Source: GCA-003244245 sp036378735 (GTDB lineage Bacteria; Actinomycetota; Actinomycetes; Mycobacteriales; Pseudonocardiaceae). From it: 64,000 nucleotides of DNA. The notes beneath the pieces were generated by a model. The model saw only the letters and a program-made list of their open reading frames with translations, did no database searches and was not told the DNA's origin. Below are positions 1-8,245 of the stretch, one piece after another. The stretch is taken from NCBI GenBank assembly GCA_036378735.1, contig DASUVX010000144.1, forward strand, positions 62,001 through 126,000. The letters are read 5' to 3'. A program made the position numbers and the translations under genes. Each line of letters begins with the position of its first letter. The stretch's first letter is position 1.

Positions 1-2712
1 GCTAGCCGTGTGCGGCGCGCAGCGCAGTGGGTTGTCGTCGAAGGACCATTCCCCCTCCGCGACCCGATCGATCTCATCCCGGATCGCGATCATCGCATCG
101 CAGAAACGGTCCAGCTCGGCGAGGTTCTCACTTTCGGTGGGTTCAACCATCAAGGTGCCGGCAACCGGGAAAGACATGGTGGGGGCGTGTAGGCCATAGT
201 CAGCCAGCCGCTTGGCGACGTCGTCGACGGTGATCCCGGTGGCCTTGGTGATCGCCCGGAGATCGAGAATGCATTCATGGGCGACGAGCCCGTCACTGCC
301 GGCGTAGAGCACCGGGAAGTGCCGCTCCAGACGCCGCGCCACATAGTTTGCGGCGGCTACCGCGGTCAGCGTGGCACGACGCAGACCATCGACACCCATC
401 ATCCGGATATAGGCCCAACTGATCGGCAGGATCGACGCACTTCCCCACGGTGCGGCGGTCACCGGACCCACGACAGCGTCGGGGTTGGTCTCCGGGTGCC
501 CCGGCAGGAAGGGTGCCAGGTGGGCCCGCACGCCGATCGGTCCGACCCCAGGACCGCCGCCGCCGTGCGGGATGCAAAAAGTCTTGTGCAAGTTGAGATG
601 GCTGACATCGGCACCGAAGTGGCCCGGTCGTGCTAGACCGAGCAAGGCGTTGAGGTTGGCGCCATCGACGTAGACCTGTCCGCCGGCTTCGTGCACCAGC
701 TCGCATACCTGCACCACGCCAGGTTCGTACACCCCGTGCGTCGAGGGATAGGTGATCATGATGGCGGCCAGCCGGGCCCCGTACTCAGCGATCTTCACGC
801 GGAGCTCGTCGAGGTCGACATCGCCCTTGGGATCGCAGCCGACGACCACCACGCGCATCCCGGCCATCACCGCCGAGGCCGCGTTGGTGCCGTGCGCGCT
901 GGAGGGGATGAGGCAGACATCGCGGCCGGCCTCGCCTCGACTGCGGTGGTAGGCGCGGATCGCCAGCAGGCCGGCGAACTCACCCTGGCTCCCCGCGTTC
1001 GGCGCCATGCTGACCGCGTCATAACCGGTGAGTTCAGCCAGCCAACGTTCCAGGTCACTGACTACCTCGAGCAATCCGGCTGCATCCTCGCGGGCCGCGA
1101 ACGGGTGTAGCTGCGCGAATTGCGGCCAGCTGATCGGCTCCATCTCCGCAGTTGCGTTGAGTTTCATCGTGCAGGAGCCCAGCGGGATCATGCTGCGATC
1201 CAACGCCAGATCCTTATCCGCTAGCGCGCGCAAGTAGCGCAGCAGAGCCGTCTCGCTGTGGTGGGTGCAGAAGACTGGATGGGTGAGAAACGGCGAGGTC
1301 CGCCGCAACGCGGCCGGAATGGCATCCGGGATCTCCCGGTCGAGAGTGTCTGGATCGGTCGGCGGCACACCGAAGGCGTCCCACACCACCCGCAGGTGCT
1401 CCCGGGTCGTGGTCTCCGCGCAGCTGATCCCGACGTGGTCGGGGTCGACCAGCCGCAAGTCCACGCCGGACACCCAGGCAGCACGGACCACGTCGGCGGC
1501 CCGGCCGGGTACCCTCGCCAGCACCGTGTCGAAGAATGCTTCCGGCGCCACCTCGATGCCGCCACTGCGTAAGCCCGCGGCGAGCACTGCGGCCATCCGA
1601 TGTGCCCGGTAGGCGATCTCACGCAACCCGTCCGGTCCGTGGTAGACGGCATACATCGAGGCCATCACGGCCAGCAGCACCTGCGCGGTGCAGATATTGC
1701 TAGTGGCCCTGTCACGGCGGATGTGTTGCTCGCGGGTCTGCAATGCCAAACGCAGTGCCGGTGCGCCATCCGCATCGCGGGACACACCAACTAAGCGGCC
1801 GGGTAGCTGGCGCTCCAGACCGGCCCGCACGGCCAGGTAGGCGGCATGCGGGCCGCCAAAGCCTAGCGGTACCCCGAAGCGCTGGGTGGAGCCGATCACC
1901 ACGTCAGCACCGAACTCTCCCGGCGGGACCAGCAGGGTCAAAGCCAGCGGATCGGCTGCGACGGCCACCGCCGCACCACGCCGGTGCGCCTGCTCGATCA
2001 GCGGCGCGAAATCGCGCACCACTCCGGACACGCCCGGGTACGAGACCGACACGCCGAAGAAGTCCCGGTCCGGCAGCCCGCTGGACAGATCCACCACGTC
2101 CAGCTCGATTCCCAACGGTTCGGCCCGGGTGGCCAGCACCGCCAGCGTCTGGGGCAACGTGTCGGCGTCCACCACGAAACGCGATGAGCCGCTCCGACTC
2201 GCCCGGCGCAGCAGTGTCATCGCCTCAGCGGCGGCCGTGGCCTCGTCGAGCAAGGAGGCATTGGCCACCGGCAGACCGGTGAGGTCGCAGATCATCGTCT
2301 GGAAGTTGAGCAGTGCCTCGAGCCGGCCCTGGGAGATCTCCGGCTGGTAGGGCGTGTAGGCGGTATACCAGGCCGGGTTCTCCAGTACCGAGCGGCGGAT
2401 CACCGGCGGGGTCACGGTGCCGTGATAGCCCATCCCGATCATCGGTACCCGCGGATGGCACCGGGAGGCCCGCTCCCGCAGTTCATCCAGCGTCTGCTCC
2501 TCGCTGGCCGCGGCCGGCAGGTCCGGGACGGCATTGTCGTCGGCCAGCGCGAGGGCGGGCGGAAGCACCCGCTGTGCGAGTTGTTCCAGAGAATCCACAC
2601 CGATGACGTCCAGCATGCGGGCCAGATCGGCAGGGCTAGGACCGATGTGCCGGTCCGCGAAGGGTGTTCCCTGTTCCAGCTCGGACAGTGAGCGCCGGTC
2701 GGGATTATCCAT
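1..2712 (-). CDS. gcvP: Glycine dehydrogenase (decarboxylating), P-protein, 3' end cut by window edge
   Basis: P-protein of the glycine cleavage system: PLP-dependent decarboxylation of glycine with transfer of the aminomethyl group to the lipoyl arm of GcvH. About 904 codons are visible without a stop; the family is about 950 residues, so only the extreme C-terminus lies outside. The start ATG at 2710-2712 gives MDNPDRRS, followed by the family's early DRHIGP motif. The PLP lysine sits in NLHKTFCIPHGGGGPG at about residue 710, and the glycine-rich loop is intact. It is the fused single-chain form (N- and C-terminal halves in one protein), as in mycobacteria. It stands directly behind a tandem glycine riboswitch. 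gcvH lies 3.3 kb away and gcvT 45 kb away, so the system is split. Confidence 0.97.
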   Translation of the reverse strand, partial: MDNPDRRSLSELEQGTPFADRHIGPSPADLARMLDVIGVDSLEQLAQRVLPPALALADDNAVPDLPAAASEEQTLDELRERASRCHPRVPMIGMGYHGTVTPPVIRRSVLENPAWYTAYTPYQPEISQGRLEALLNFQTMICDLTGLPVANASLLDEATAAAEAMTLLRRASRSGSSRFVVDADTLPQTLAVLATRAEPLGIELDVVDLSSGLPDRDFFGVSVSYPGVSGVVRDFAPLIEQAHRRGAAVAVAADPLALTLLVPPGEFGADVVIGSTQRFGVPLGFGGPHAAYLAVRAGLERQLPGRLVGVSRDADGAPALRLALQTREQHIRRDRATSNICTAQVLLAVMASMYAVYHGPDGLREIAYRAHRMAAVLAAGLRSGGIEVAPEAFFDTVLARVPGRAADVVRAAWVSGVDLRLVDPDHVGISCAETTTREHLRVVWDAFGVPPTDPDTLDREIPDAIPAALRRTSPFLTHPVFCTHHSETALLRYLRALADKDLALDRSMIPLGSCTMKLNATAEMEPISWPQFAQLHPFAAREDAAGLLEVVSDLERWLAELTGYDAVSMAPNAGSQGEFAGLLAIRAYHRSRGEAGRDVCLIPSSAHGTNAASAVMAGMRVVVVGCDPKGDVDLDELRVKIAEYGARLAAIMITYPSTHGVYEPGVVQVCELVHEAGGQVYVDGANLNALLGLARPGHFGADVSHLNLHKTFCIPHGGGGPGVGPIGVRAHLAPFLPGHPETNPDAVVGPVTAAPWGSASILPISWAYIRMMGVDGLRRATLTAVAAANYVARRLERHFPVLYAGSDGLVAHECILDLRAITKATGITVDDVAKRLADYGLHAPTMSFPVAGTLMVEPTESENLAELDRFCDAMIAIRDEIDRVAEGEWSFDDNPLRCAPHTAS

Positions 2713-2764
2713 CGCGACAACCTCCGGGCCTCGCGGTCGAACGCCGGGCACCGTGCCCGATCGG

Positions 2765-2982
2765 TCCTCCCCTCTGTCCTGCCCAGACCCGGCCGGACCC
2801 GGGAACGGGCGCCTGAGAGCTTCGCCGGCGCGTCGCACCGGCTTTCCCCGTCGGCGGGTGGCTCACACCACCGCTGTCCAGAGGCGTCTGACCCACGCGG
2901 TCGTATTCACCTGAGAGACTCCGGGGAGGGCTTGCTCCTTCGGCGCCCGGCAGCTATGGCTGGCGAGAACTCTCCCGCGCGG
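2765..2982 (-). promoter_or_regulatory. Tandem glycine riboswitch upstream of gcvP
   Basis: Read on the minus strand, this leader has two aptamer-like modules in a row. The first runs from GCGGGAGAG (near 2982) through GCCGAAGGAGCAA to TCTCTCAGG (near 2912). The second runs from CTCTGGACAG (near 2885) through GCCGGCGAAGCTCTCAGGC (near 2812) to GGACAGAGGGGAGG (near 2767). These are the hallmark conserved blocks of the gcvT-class glycine riboswitch, which occurs as two cooperating aptamers. The expression platform would be the roughly 50 bases before the gcvP ATG. With this RNA the 359-base gap 2713-3071 is explained; I see no gene in it. Confidence 0.93.
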
Positions 2983-3071
2983 GATTGACGACTACCCCAC
3001 CAGCGTACCGGTCCTCGGCCGTCTCTCGGTGTCCCGAATACTCCGCTGTGCGGGGCTGCACAGCGGAGGTG

Positions 3072-3695
3072 TCAGCTGATCCTGCGGGCGCGCCGCCGTT
3101 TGGTCAGCTCGTCTTCCGGAGCAGCGTCGACATGGCCACCGTCGGCGCGTTCCGGAGGAAACTGGCTGATCGTGCCGGCGATTTCCTTAATCGCCCCGCT
3201 GACCGCGATGCCGAAGACGCCCTGGCCGCCCTGCAACAGGTCGACTACTTCCTCGGCAGAGGTGCACTCATAGACCGTGGTGCCGTCGCTGAACAGCGTG
3301 ATCCGCGCCAGGTCATGCACGCCGCGGCGGCGCAGGTGCTCCACCGCTACCCGGATGTTCTGCAGCGAGACCCCAGTGTCCAGCAACCTCTTGACGACTT
3401 TGAGGACCAGAATGTCCTTGAACGAGTACAGCCGTTGGCTGCCCGAACCGGAGGCTCCACGGATGGATGGCGCGACCAGATTCGTCCGTGCCCAGTAGTC
3501 GAGCTGGCGATAAGTGATTCCGGCGATCTGGCATGCTGCGGGGCCCCGATAGCCGAGCAGATGATCGGTAACACCGTGCGGATCGGTCAGGACGGAGTCG
3601 GGGAACAGGGTTCCTTGCTCGGCTGGCTCATCAGTCCCCGACTGCACGAGGCCATAAGCCGGGGTGTCCGCTGCGCCGCGCGGTCCGTCGACCAC
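3072..3695 (-). CDS. MerR-family transcriptional regulator, ResR/McdR (Rv1830) type
   Basis: Small regulator with an N-terminal winged helix-turn-helix of MerR type (about residues 50-97, including AGITYRQLDYWARTNLV and GSGSQRLYSFKDI). A short C-terminal part holds the strongly conserved TLFSDGTTVYEC and GGQGVFGIAVSGAI stretches. It matches the mycobacterial Rv1830 family, linked in mycobacteria to cell growth and division control. I place the start at GTG 3693-3695 because GGGAGG lies six bases upstream; in-frame starts at 3734 and 3647 are alternatives. It is transcribed towards gcvP and ends before the glycine riboswitch, so it probably does not share the riboswitch transcript. The 207 bases upstream hold no evident gene. 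Confidence 0.9.
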   Translation of the reverse strand: MVDGPRGAADTPAYGLVQSGTDEPAEQGTLFPDSVLTDPHGVTDHLLGYRGPAACQIAGITYRQLDYWARTNLVAPSIRGASGSGSQRLYSFKDILVLKVVKRLLDTGVSLQNIRVAVEHLRRRGVHDLARITLFSDGTTVYECTSAEEVVDLLQGGQGVFGIAVSGAIKEIAGTISQFPPERADGGHVDAAPEDELTKRRRARRIS

Positions 3696-3902
3696 CGATG
3701 CCTCCCACGCCGTGCGCCAGCGGCCCGCCAACACGTGGCCGCGGCAGCTCGTCCGGCCGTTCGAAGCGAATCACACCGACGCGACTCGCTGTGAGGGTCG
3801 ACGGTAGGCGTCGCCGGGTGGCCGGGTCAATACGACGCGCGGCAGAGTCTCACCCTCAACCTGAGATGGAGGTACTGGATGCCGGCTGCACCGCGAGGTG
3901 GG

Positions 3903-4376
3903 TCAGGTGTCCGCCCCGCGGAAGTCCTCCGGAGAGACCGAGTCGAGGAACTCGCGGAATTTCTCCACCTCGTTCTCCTGCTCGTCCGGGATGATCAAGC
4001 CGGCTTCGGAGAGCACCGCCTCTTCGGCGTGAATCGGCACTCCCGCCCGCAACGCCAACGCCACCGAGTCACTGGGCCGTGCAGAGACCCGTACGTTGCC
4101 GTCGAAGACCAACTCGGCGAAGAAAGTGCCTTCCTGCAGCTCGGTGATCCGGACCTGCTTGAGCTGACCCCCGAGTGCCCGGATCACGTCCCGGAGCAGG
4201 TCGTGGGTCATCGGCCGGGCCGGCTGCACGCCCTGCTGTTCCAGCGCGATGGCGGTCGCCTCCCCCGATCCGATCCAGATCGGCAGGTAGCGCTCGCCCT
4301 CGGTCTCCCGAAGCAGCAGGATCGGCTGGTTCGCTGGCAACTCCACCCGGACCCCGACGACACGCATCTCGCTCAT
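3903..4376 (-). CDS. Bifunctional nuclease family protein (DUF151, Rv1829 type)
   Basis: 157-residue single-domain protein of the bifunctional nuclease family (DUF151): MSEMRVVGVRVELPANQP, then LPIWIGSGEATAIALEQQG and the RPSDSVALALR motif near residue 110, ending in an acidic helix. Family members are small metal-independent nucleases of uncertain physiological role. In actinobacteria this gene always lies between two MerR genes, as here. The start at 4376 follows GGGAGGGAGG about seven bases upstream. The reading frame stays open for about 49 codons further, but that extension is not family-like. The 217 bases between this start and the next gene's stop hold nothing I recognise. Confidence 0.92.
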   Translation of the reverse strand: MSEMRVVGVRVELPANQPILLLRETEGERYLPIWIGSGEATAIALEQQGVQPARPMTHDLLRDVIRALGGQLKQVRITELQEGTFFAELVFDGNVRVSARPSDSVALALRAGVPIHAEEAVLSEAGLIIPDEQENEVEKFREFLDSVSPEDFRGADT

Positions 4377-4593
4377 CGCGTTGCGCCTCCCTCCCGCCGC
4401 AGCCCGTGGTCCGGGTGCCTCGAGGATCGTCGTGCTCGGCGGTGGATTGGGCACCGGCCGCAGCAGCTGCCAGCCCAGTCGCATGTCCGCCATCGCTACC
4501 CCTTTAGACGCTACACGGGGCACCGTCGGAATGCCGAGTGCTGCAGCGGTGCAAATTCCCCCGCTGCCCTTGTCAGTCAGGTGCCGATGTCAG

Positions 4594-5409
4594 TCAGGCG
4601 CCGATGACCCCCCGCAGCCCGATCTTCACCAGGAGCGCGTGCAGCTGAACGGACAGCACGGCCAGCTCTCGGACCACCTCATCGGCGCGGGCCCGCGCGT
4701 CGGGATCGCGTTGCCGGCTCATCGGGGTGACGATCTGCGCCAGCAGTCCGATCTCGCGGTCCGCCGAGGAGCGGAAGGCACGCAGGTGCCGGGGCTCCAG
4801 CCCGAAATCGGTCATCGCATGCGCGGTCTTCGCCACCTGCACCGCGTCGGTGTCGTAGAAACCGGCTGGACCGGACCGAACCAGGCCGAACTGCTCGAGT
4901 TGAGTCAGCACGGCCCGGCTGATACCGGCTGCGGCGAGTAGCTCCTCCTGAGTCACCCGGCCCGGACCGGTCGCCTCGAGGAGCTCTGGCCCAGCCGGTT
5001 CCGTTGCGTTGTCCGGTTTAGGGACGGGAGCGGCGTCGGGGCGAGCGCTGGCCAGCGGCCGGGGCGGCTGCGGCCAGCGCGGGGCGGTAGTCCTTCCACC
5101 GGATTGTCCGGGGGGTCGATAGGCAGCTCGGTCGGGCTCGCCCCGATCACGCGCGTCCAGATACTCCTTGATCACCCTCAGCGGCAGGTAGTGGTCTCGC
5201 TGGGCGGCCAGCACGTAGCGCAGGCGTTCCACATCCGTTGCGGAGAACTGCCGGTAACCGGCAGCGGTCCGCTCCGGCTGGACCAGCCCTTCGGACTCCA
5301 GAAATCTGATCTTAGAGATAGTGACGTCAGGAAATTCAGGCCGTAGCTGGGCAAGCACCGAGCCGATGCTCGCCCCGGAACGATCCCCGGAACGGCGCGG
5401 AGCCGTCAC
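4594..5409 (-). CDS. MerR-family transcriptional regulator (Rv1828 type)
   Basis: 271-residue regulator: N-terminal MerR winged helix (about residues 14-80, with VTISKIRFLESEGLV and GYRQFSATDVERLRYV), a proline/alanine-rich variable linker (about 95-150), and a C-terminal sensor-like helical domain (LLAAAGISRAVLTQLEQFGLV and AHAMTDFGLEPRHLRAF). It matches the Rv1828 family, always next to garA. Its GTG start (5407-5409) overlaps the garA stop (5406-5408) in a GTGA arrangement, implying translational coupling with the FHA protein. The linker is longer than in mycobacteria and rich in Pro/Arg, a common variation in high-G+C relatives. Confidence 0.93.
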   Translation of the reverse strand: MTAPRRSGDRSGASIGSVLAQLRPEFPDVTISKIRFLESEGLVQPERTAAGYRQFSATDVERLRYVLAAQRDHYLPLRVIKEYLDARDRGEPDRAAYRPPGQSGGRTTAPRWPQPPRPLASARPDAAPVPKPDNATEPAGPELLEATGPGRVTQEELLAAAGISRAVLTQLEQFGLVRSGPAGFYDTDAVQVAKTAHAMTDFGLEPRHLRAFRSSADREIGLLAQIVTPMSRQRDPDARARADEVVRELAVLSVQLHALLVKIGLRGVIGA

Positions 5410-5873
5410 CGTGACCCCTGGTCAGCCCCTCGGTTCCCGCGCGGACCGGTCAGGAATACCAGCCGGAACTTGCCGATCTGCACCTCGTCACCGTTGGCCA
5501 GCATTGCGGTGTCCACCGGCTCACGGTTGACGTAGGTGCCGTTGAGGCTGCCCACATCCACCACGACGAAGTCTCCGCCCTCGCGGCGGAACTCGGCGTG
5601 CCGGCGAGACACCGTGACGTCGTCGAGGAAGATGTCGCTGTCCGGGTGGCGACCAGCGCTCGTGGTGGACCGGTCGAGCAGAAAGCGCGAACCGGCGTTC
5701 GGGCCACGCCTGACCACCAGCAGCGCCGAGCCCGCCGGCAACGCGTCGATACCGGCGATCGGCGGTGCCGGCGCCTCGATACCTTCGGCCTCGGACAGGA
5801 AGTCGGCCCGAAAAGTCGAGGTCTGCTCGGGGCCCCGCTCTGGTGGTACACCGGGCCCGTCGTTCGTGCTCAC
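5406..5873 (-). CDS. garA: FHA-domain regulator GarA/OdhI
   Basis: Cytoplasmic FHA protein that, in relatives, inhibits 2-oxoglutarate dehydrogenase and regulates glutamate enzymes depending on its phosphorylation. The C-terminal FHA domain (about residues 57-140) carries all binding signatures: SAGRHPDSDIFLDD, VSRRHAEF and GSLNGTYVN. The N-terminal phospho-motif is present but altered: EQTSTFRADFL instead of the mycobacterial ETTSVFRADFL, so the first Thr (PknG site T21 in M. tuberculosis) is Gln17 and the second (PknB site T22) is Thr18. I chose GTG 5871-5873 because GGAG precedes it at good spacing and the length (155 aa) fits the family; an earlier in-frame start exists at 5918. It lies downstream of gcvH and is coupled to the next MerR gene. 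Confidence 0.93.
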   Translation of the reverse strand: MSTNDGPGVPPERGPEQTSTFRADFLSEAEGIEAPAPPIAGIDALPAGSALLVVRRGPNAGSRFLLDRSTTSAGRHPDSDIFLDDVTVSRRHAEFRREGGDFVVVDVGSLNGTYVNREPVDTAMLANGDEVQIGKFRLVFLTGPRGNRGADQGSR

Positions 5874-5973
5874 CCTGGGCTCTCCTTCGCGGGGTGGTCG
5901 CCGTTGATCGGACCACAACCTACCGTGCCACGGCGGACATCGCGGAGGAGGTCGGCGCCCGCCGGTGTCCGGC

Positions 5974-6360
5974 TCAGTCTTCCCCGATGAGCGCGCGATA
6001 CTCCTCCGCGATCATCAACGAGTCCACCGCAGCGGCCTGCGCAAGCTTGATCTCGATCATCCAGCCCGCGCCGTAAGGATCGGAGTTGACTAAGTCGGGG
6101 CTGTCTTCCAGCGCGTCATTGCAGGCCACTACCTCGCCCTCGACCGGCGCGAACACGTCCGACACGCTCTTGGTCGATTCGATTTCGCCGACCGGCTGTC
6201 CGGCCGCCACCGAGTCACCCAGGCGCGGCAACTGGATGTAGACCACGTCCCCGAGCTGCTTCTGCGCATAGTCGGTGACGCCGATCCGTACGGTGCCCTC
6301 AGCGTTGAGGAGTACCCATTCGTGTTCCGCGGTGTACCGCAGGTCATCGGGAACCATCAC
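5974..6360 (-). CDS. gcvH: Glycine cleavage system H protein
   Basis: 128-residue lipoyl carrier protein of the glycine cleavage system. It shuttles the aminomethyl group from GcvP to GcvT. Full family length: DLRYTAEHEWV at the N-terminus, GDVVYIQLPRLGD, and the lipoylation site ESTKSVSDVFAPVEGEV with Lys64, the canonical position. C-terminal NSDPYGAGWMIEIK is also typical. It needs lipoate from LipB/LipA, both encoded later in the window. The start has two consecutive ATG codons (6358-6360 and 6355-6357), so the exact first residue is open. Neighbours are the phosphatidyltransferase upstream (9-base gap) and garA downstream, as in mycobacteria. Confidence 0.97.
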   Translation of the reverse strand: MMVPDDLRYTAEHEWVLLNAEGTVRIGVTDYAQKQLGDVVYIQLPRLGDSVAAGQPVGEIESTKSVSDVFAPVEGEVVACNDALEDSPDLVNSDPYGAGWMIEIKLAQAAAVDSLMIAEEYRALIGED

Positions 6361-6369
6361 GACCTCCCA

Positions 6370-7032
6370 TCATGCGGGGTTCGGGGATGCCGTGGCACGT
6401 ACCGTGAGCACGACTTGAATGAGGTACAGCACTGCCGACCAGACGTACAGTGCTGTCCCCCACCCGGTGAACGCCACCGCGAACGCGTGCGCTACCGCGC
6501 CGACCCAACCGTGCACGTCGTGCGCGAGCAGCAGCAGGGGGAATGCATAGAGCAAGCAGAGAGTAGCCGCCTTGCCCACGTAGTGCACCGGCAGCGGACC
6601 ATGGCCGTGATAGCGCAACACGGGCAGCGTTGATACGAGAACCAGATCCCGGCCCAGCAACACGGCGACCAACCACCATGGCAAGATCGCGCGTACCCCG
6701 AAGGCGAGCAGCGTGCTCAGGGTGTAAAGCCGGTCGACCGCCGGGTCGAGCAACACGCCCAACCTGCTGGACTGGTTGAGCAACCGCGCGAGCTTGCCGT
6801 CCAGCCAGTCGGTAAGGCCCGACAAGCCCAGCACGAGCACCGCGAGCAGATCATGATGCGGGCGGCCGAGCAGCAGCCATAAGAACAGTGGCACCCCAGC
6901 CAGCCGAAGCAGGCTCAGCGCATTGGGCACGGTGACTAGCCGGTCGGCCGGATCCCGCACCTGACTCACCGGCCGCCTTGCGGGGTCATCGGCGCCCTGT
7001 TGGCCATCAATCGATGGCGCCGTCGAGCGCAC
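6370..7032 (-). CDS. CDP-alcohol phosphatidyltransferase (PgsA-like, Rv1822 type)
   Basis: Integral membrane enzyme that joins a CDP-activated lipid to a small alcohol in phospholipid synthesis; which alcohol cannot be told from sequence alone. The family motif DWLDG-x2-AR-x8-G-x3-D-x3-D is complete at residues 75-100 (DWLDGKLARLLNQSSR, then GVLLDPAVDR). About six hydrophobic segments follow. It corresponds to the second PgsA paralogue of mycobacteria next to gcvH. With the ATG at 7032 it overlaps the end of glf by 26 bases; a GTG start near 6969 is also possible. It ends nine bases before gcvH, suggesting one transcript. Confidence 0.88.
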   Translation of the reverse strand: MRSTAPSIDGQQGADDPARRPVSQVRDPADRLVTVPNALSLLRLAGVPLFLWLLLGRPHHDLLAVLVLGLSGLTDWLDGKLARLLNQSSRLGVLLDPAVDRLYTLSTLLAFGVRAILPWWLVAVLLGRDLVLVSTLPVLRYHGHGPLPVHYVGKAATLCLLYAFPLLLLAHDVHGWVGAVAHAFAVAFTGWGTALYVWSAVLYLIQVVLTVRATASPNPA

Positions 7033-8197
7033 GACCGTTCACGAAGTAGGGCGCGATCTTGTTATCGAACATCGTCAATGCAGAACCGATGGCCATATGC
7101 ATGTCCAGGTACTTGTAGGTGCCCAGCCGGCCGCCGAACAGGATGTTCCGCTGCGCTGTCTCGGATTTGGCCAGCTCCCGGTACCGTCCGAGTTTGACTC
7201 GGTCCTCGGGGGTGTTGATCGGGTAGTACGGTTCATCTTCTTTTCCGGCGAATCGCGAGAATTCCCGTACGATGACGGTCTTGTCGGTCGGGTAGTTACC
7301 CCGTTCGGGATGAAAGTGGCGGAACTCGAGGATACGGGTGAACGCGACATCGGCGTCGGCGTAGTTCATCACCGGGGTGCCTTGGAAGTCACCACAATTG
7401 CGCAAAACCTCTTGCTCGAAGTCCAGGGTCCGCCAGCCCAGCCAACCCTCAGCGTAGTCGAAGTACCTGTCCAGCGGACCGGTGTAAACGACCGGGATAC
7501 GCTCCGGGAGATCGTCGCGCAGCTCGAAGTAGTCGGCGTTCAGCACCACGTCGATGTTCGGGTGGGTGGCCATTGCCTTGAGCCACGCGGTGTAGCCGGC
7601 AACCGGAAGACCCTCGAACGTGTCGCTGAAGTAACGGTTGTTGAACGTATAACGCACCGGTAAGCGGGTGATGGTCGCGGCCGGCAGCTCGGTGGGATCG
7701 GTCTGCCATTGTTTGGCCGTGTAATCGCGGACGAAGGCTTCATAGAGCGGGCGACCGATGAGAGAGATCGCTTTTTCTTCGAGGTTCGTGGCATCCGTCC
7801 CGTCGATCTCCGCGGCCTGCTCGGCGATGAGCGCGCGCGCCTCGCCCGGCGTGAAGTAGCGGCCGAAGAACTGCGAGATCATGCCCAGGCCCATGGGGAA
7901 CGGGTAAACCTGACCGCGGTGCACCGTGAACACCCGATGCTGGTAACCAGTGAACTCGGTGAACTGGTTCACGTACTCCCACACGCGCTTGTTCGACGTG
8001 TGGAACAAGTGCGCCCCGTAACGGTGCACCTCGATCCCGGTTTCCGGTTCCGCCTCGGAGTAGGCGTTGCCGCCGAGGTGATGGCGGCGTTCCACCACCA
8101 GTACCCGCTTGTTCAGCTGGGTGGCGGCCCGCTCGGCCACCGTGAGACCGAAGAAGCCGGAACCGACGACGACGAGGTCGTATCGCGCGAAGCTCAC
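7007..8197 (-). CDS. glf: UDP-galactopyranose mutase
   Basis: Flavoenzyme converting UDP-galactopyranose to UDP-galactofuranose, the donor for the galactan of the cell-wall arabinogalactan. 396 residues, normal length. The N-terminal FAD-binding motif is clear (YDLVVVGSGFFGLTVAE), followed by RRHHLGGNAYSE, the HLFHTSNKRVWEYV substrate-side motif, and C-terminal GGRLGTYKYLDMHMAIGSAL that closes the FAD site. GTG start at 8195-8197. Its presence supports a mycolata/Pseudonocardiales-type envelope. The next gene downstream overlaps its end, so the two are probably co-transcribed. Confidence 0.97.
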   Translation of the reverse strand: MSFARYDLVVVGSGFFGLTVAERAATQLNKRVLVVERRHHLGGNAYSEAEPETGIEVHRYGAHLFHTSNKRVWEYVNQFTEFTGYQHRVFTVHRGQVYPFPMGLGMISQFFGRYFTPGEARALIAEQAAEIDGTDATNLEEKAISLIGRPLYEAFVRDYTAKQWQTDPTELPAATITRLPVRYTFNNRYFSDTFEGLPVAGYTAWLKAMATHPNIDVVLNADYFELRDDLPERIPVVYTGPLDRYFDYAEGWLGWRTLDFEQEVLRNCGDFQGTPVMNYADADVAFTRILEFRHFHPERGNYPTDKTVIVREFSRFAGKEDEPYYPINTPEDRVKLGRYRELAKSETAQRNILFGGRLGTYKYLDMHMAIGSALTMFDNKIAPYFVNGRALDGAID

Positions 8198-8245
8198 GTC
8201 GCGGGAGGGTAGCCGTGGCTCCTGGTCAGGCGCCCAGCCGGGTAT

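Noticed and set aside
1743..2282. Open frame on the plus strand opposite gcvP (and similar frames at 8256-9002, 10178-11122, 25472-26149)
   Set aside because: They lie entirely inside real genes on the other strand, are Pro/Arg/Ala-rich and lack any recognisable motif; typical shadows in high-G+C DNA.
4377..4523. N-terminal extension of the bifunctional nuclease
   Set aside because: The open upstream frame is not like the family, and a strong ribosome site supports the start at 4376.
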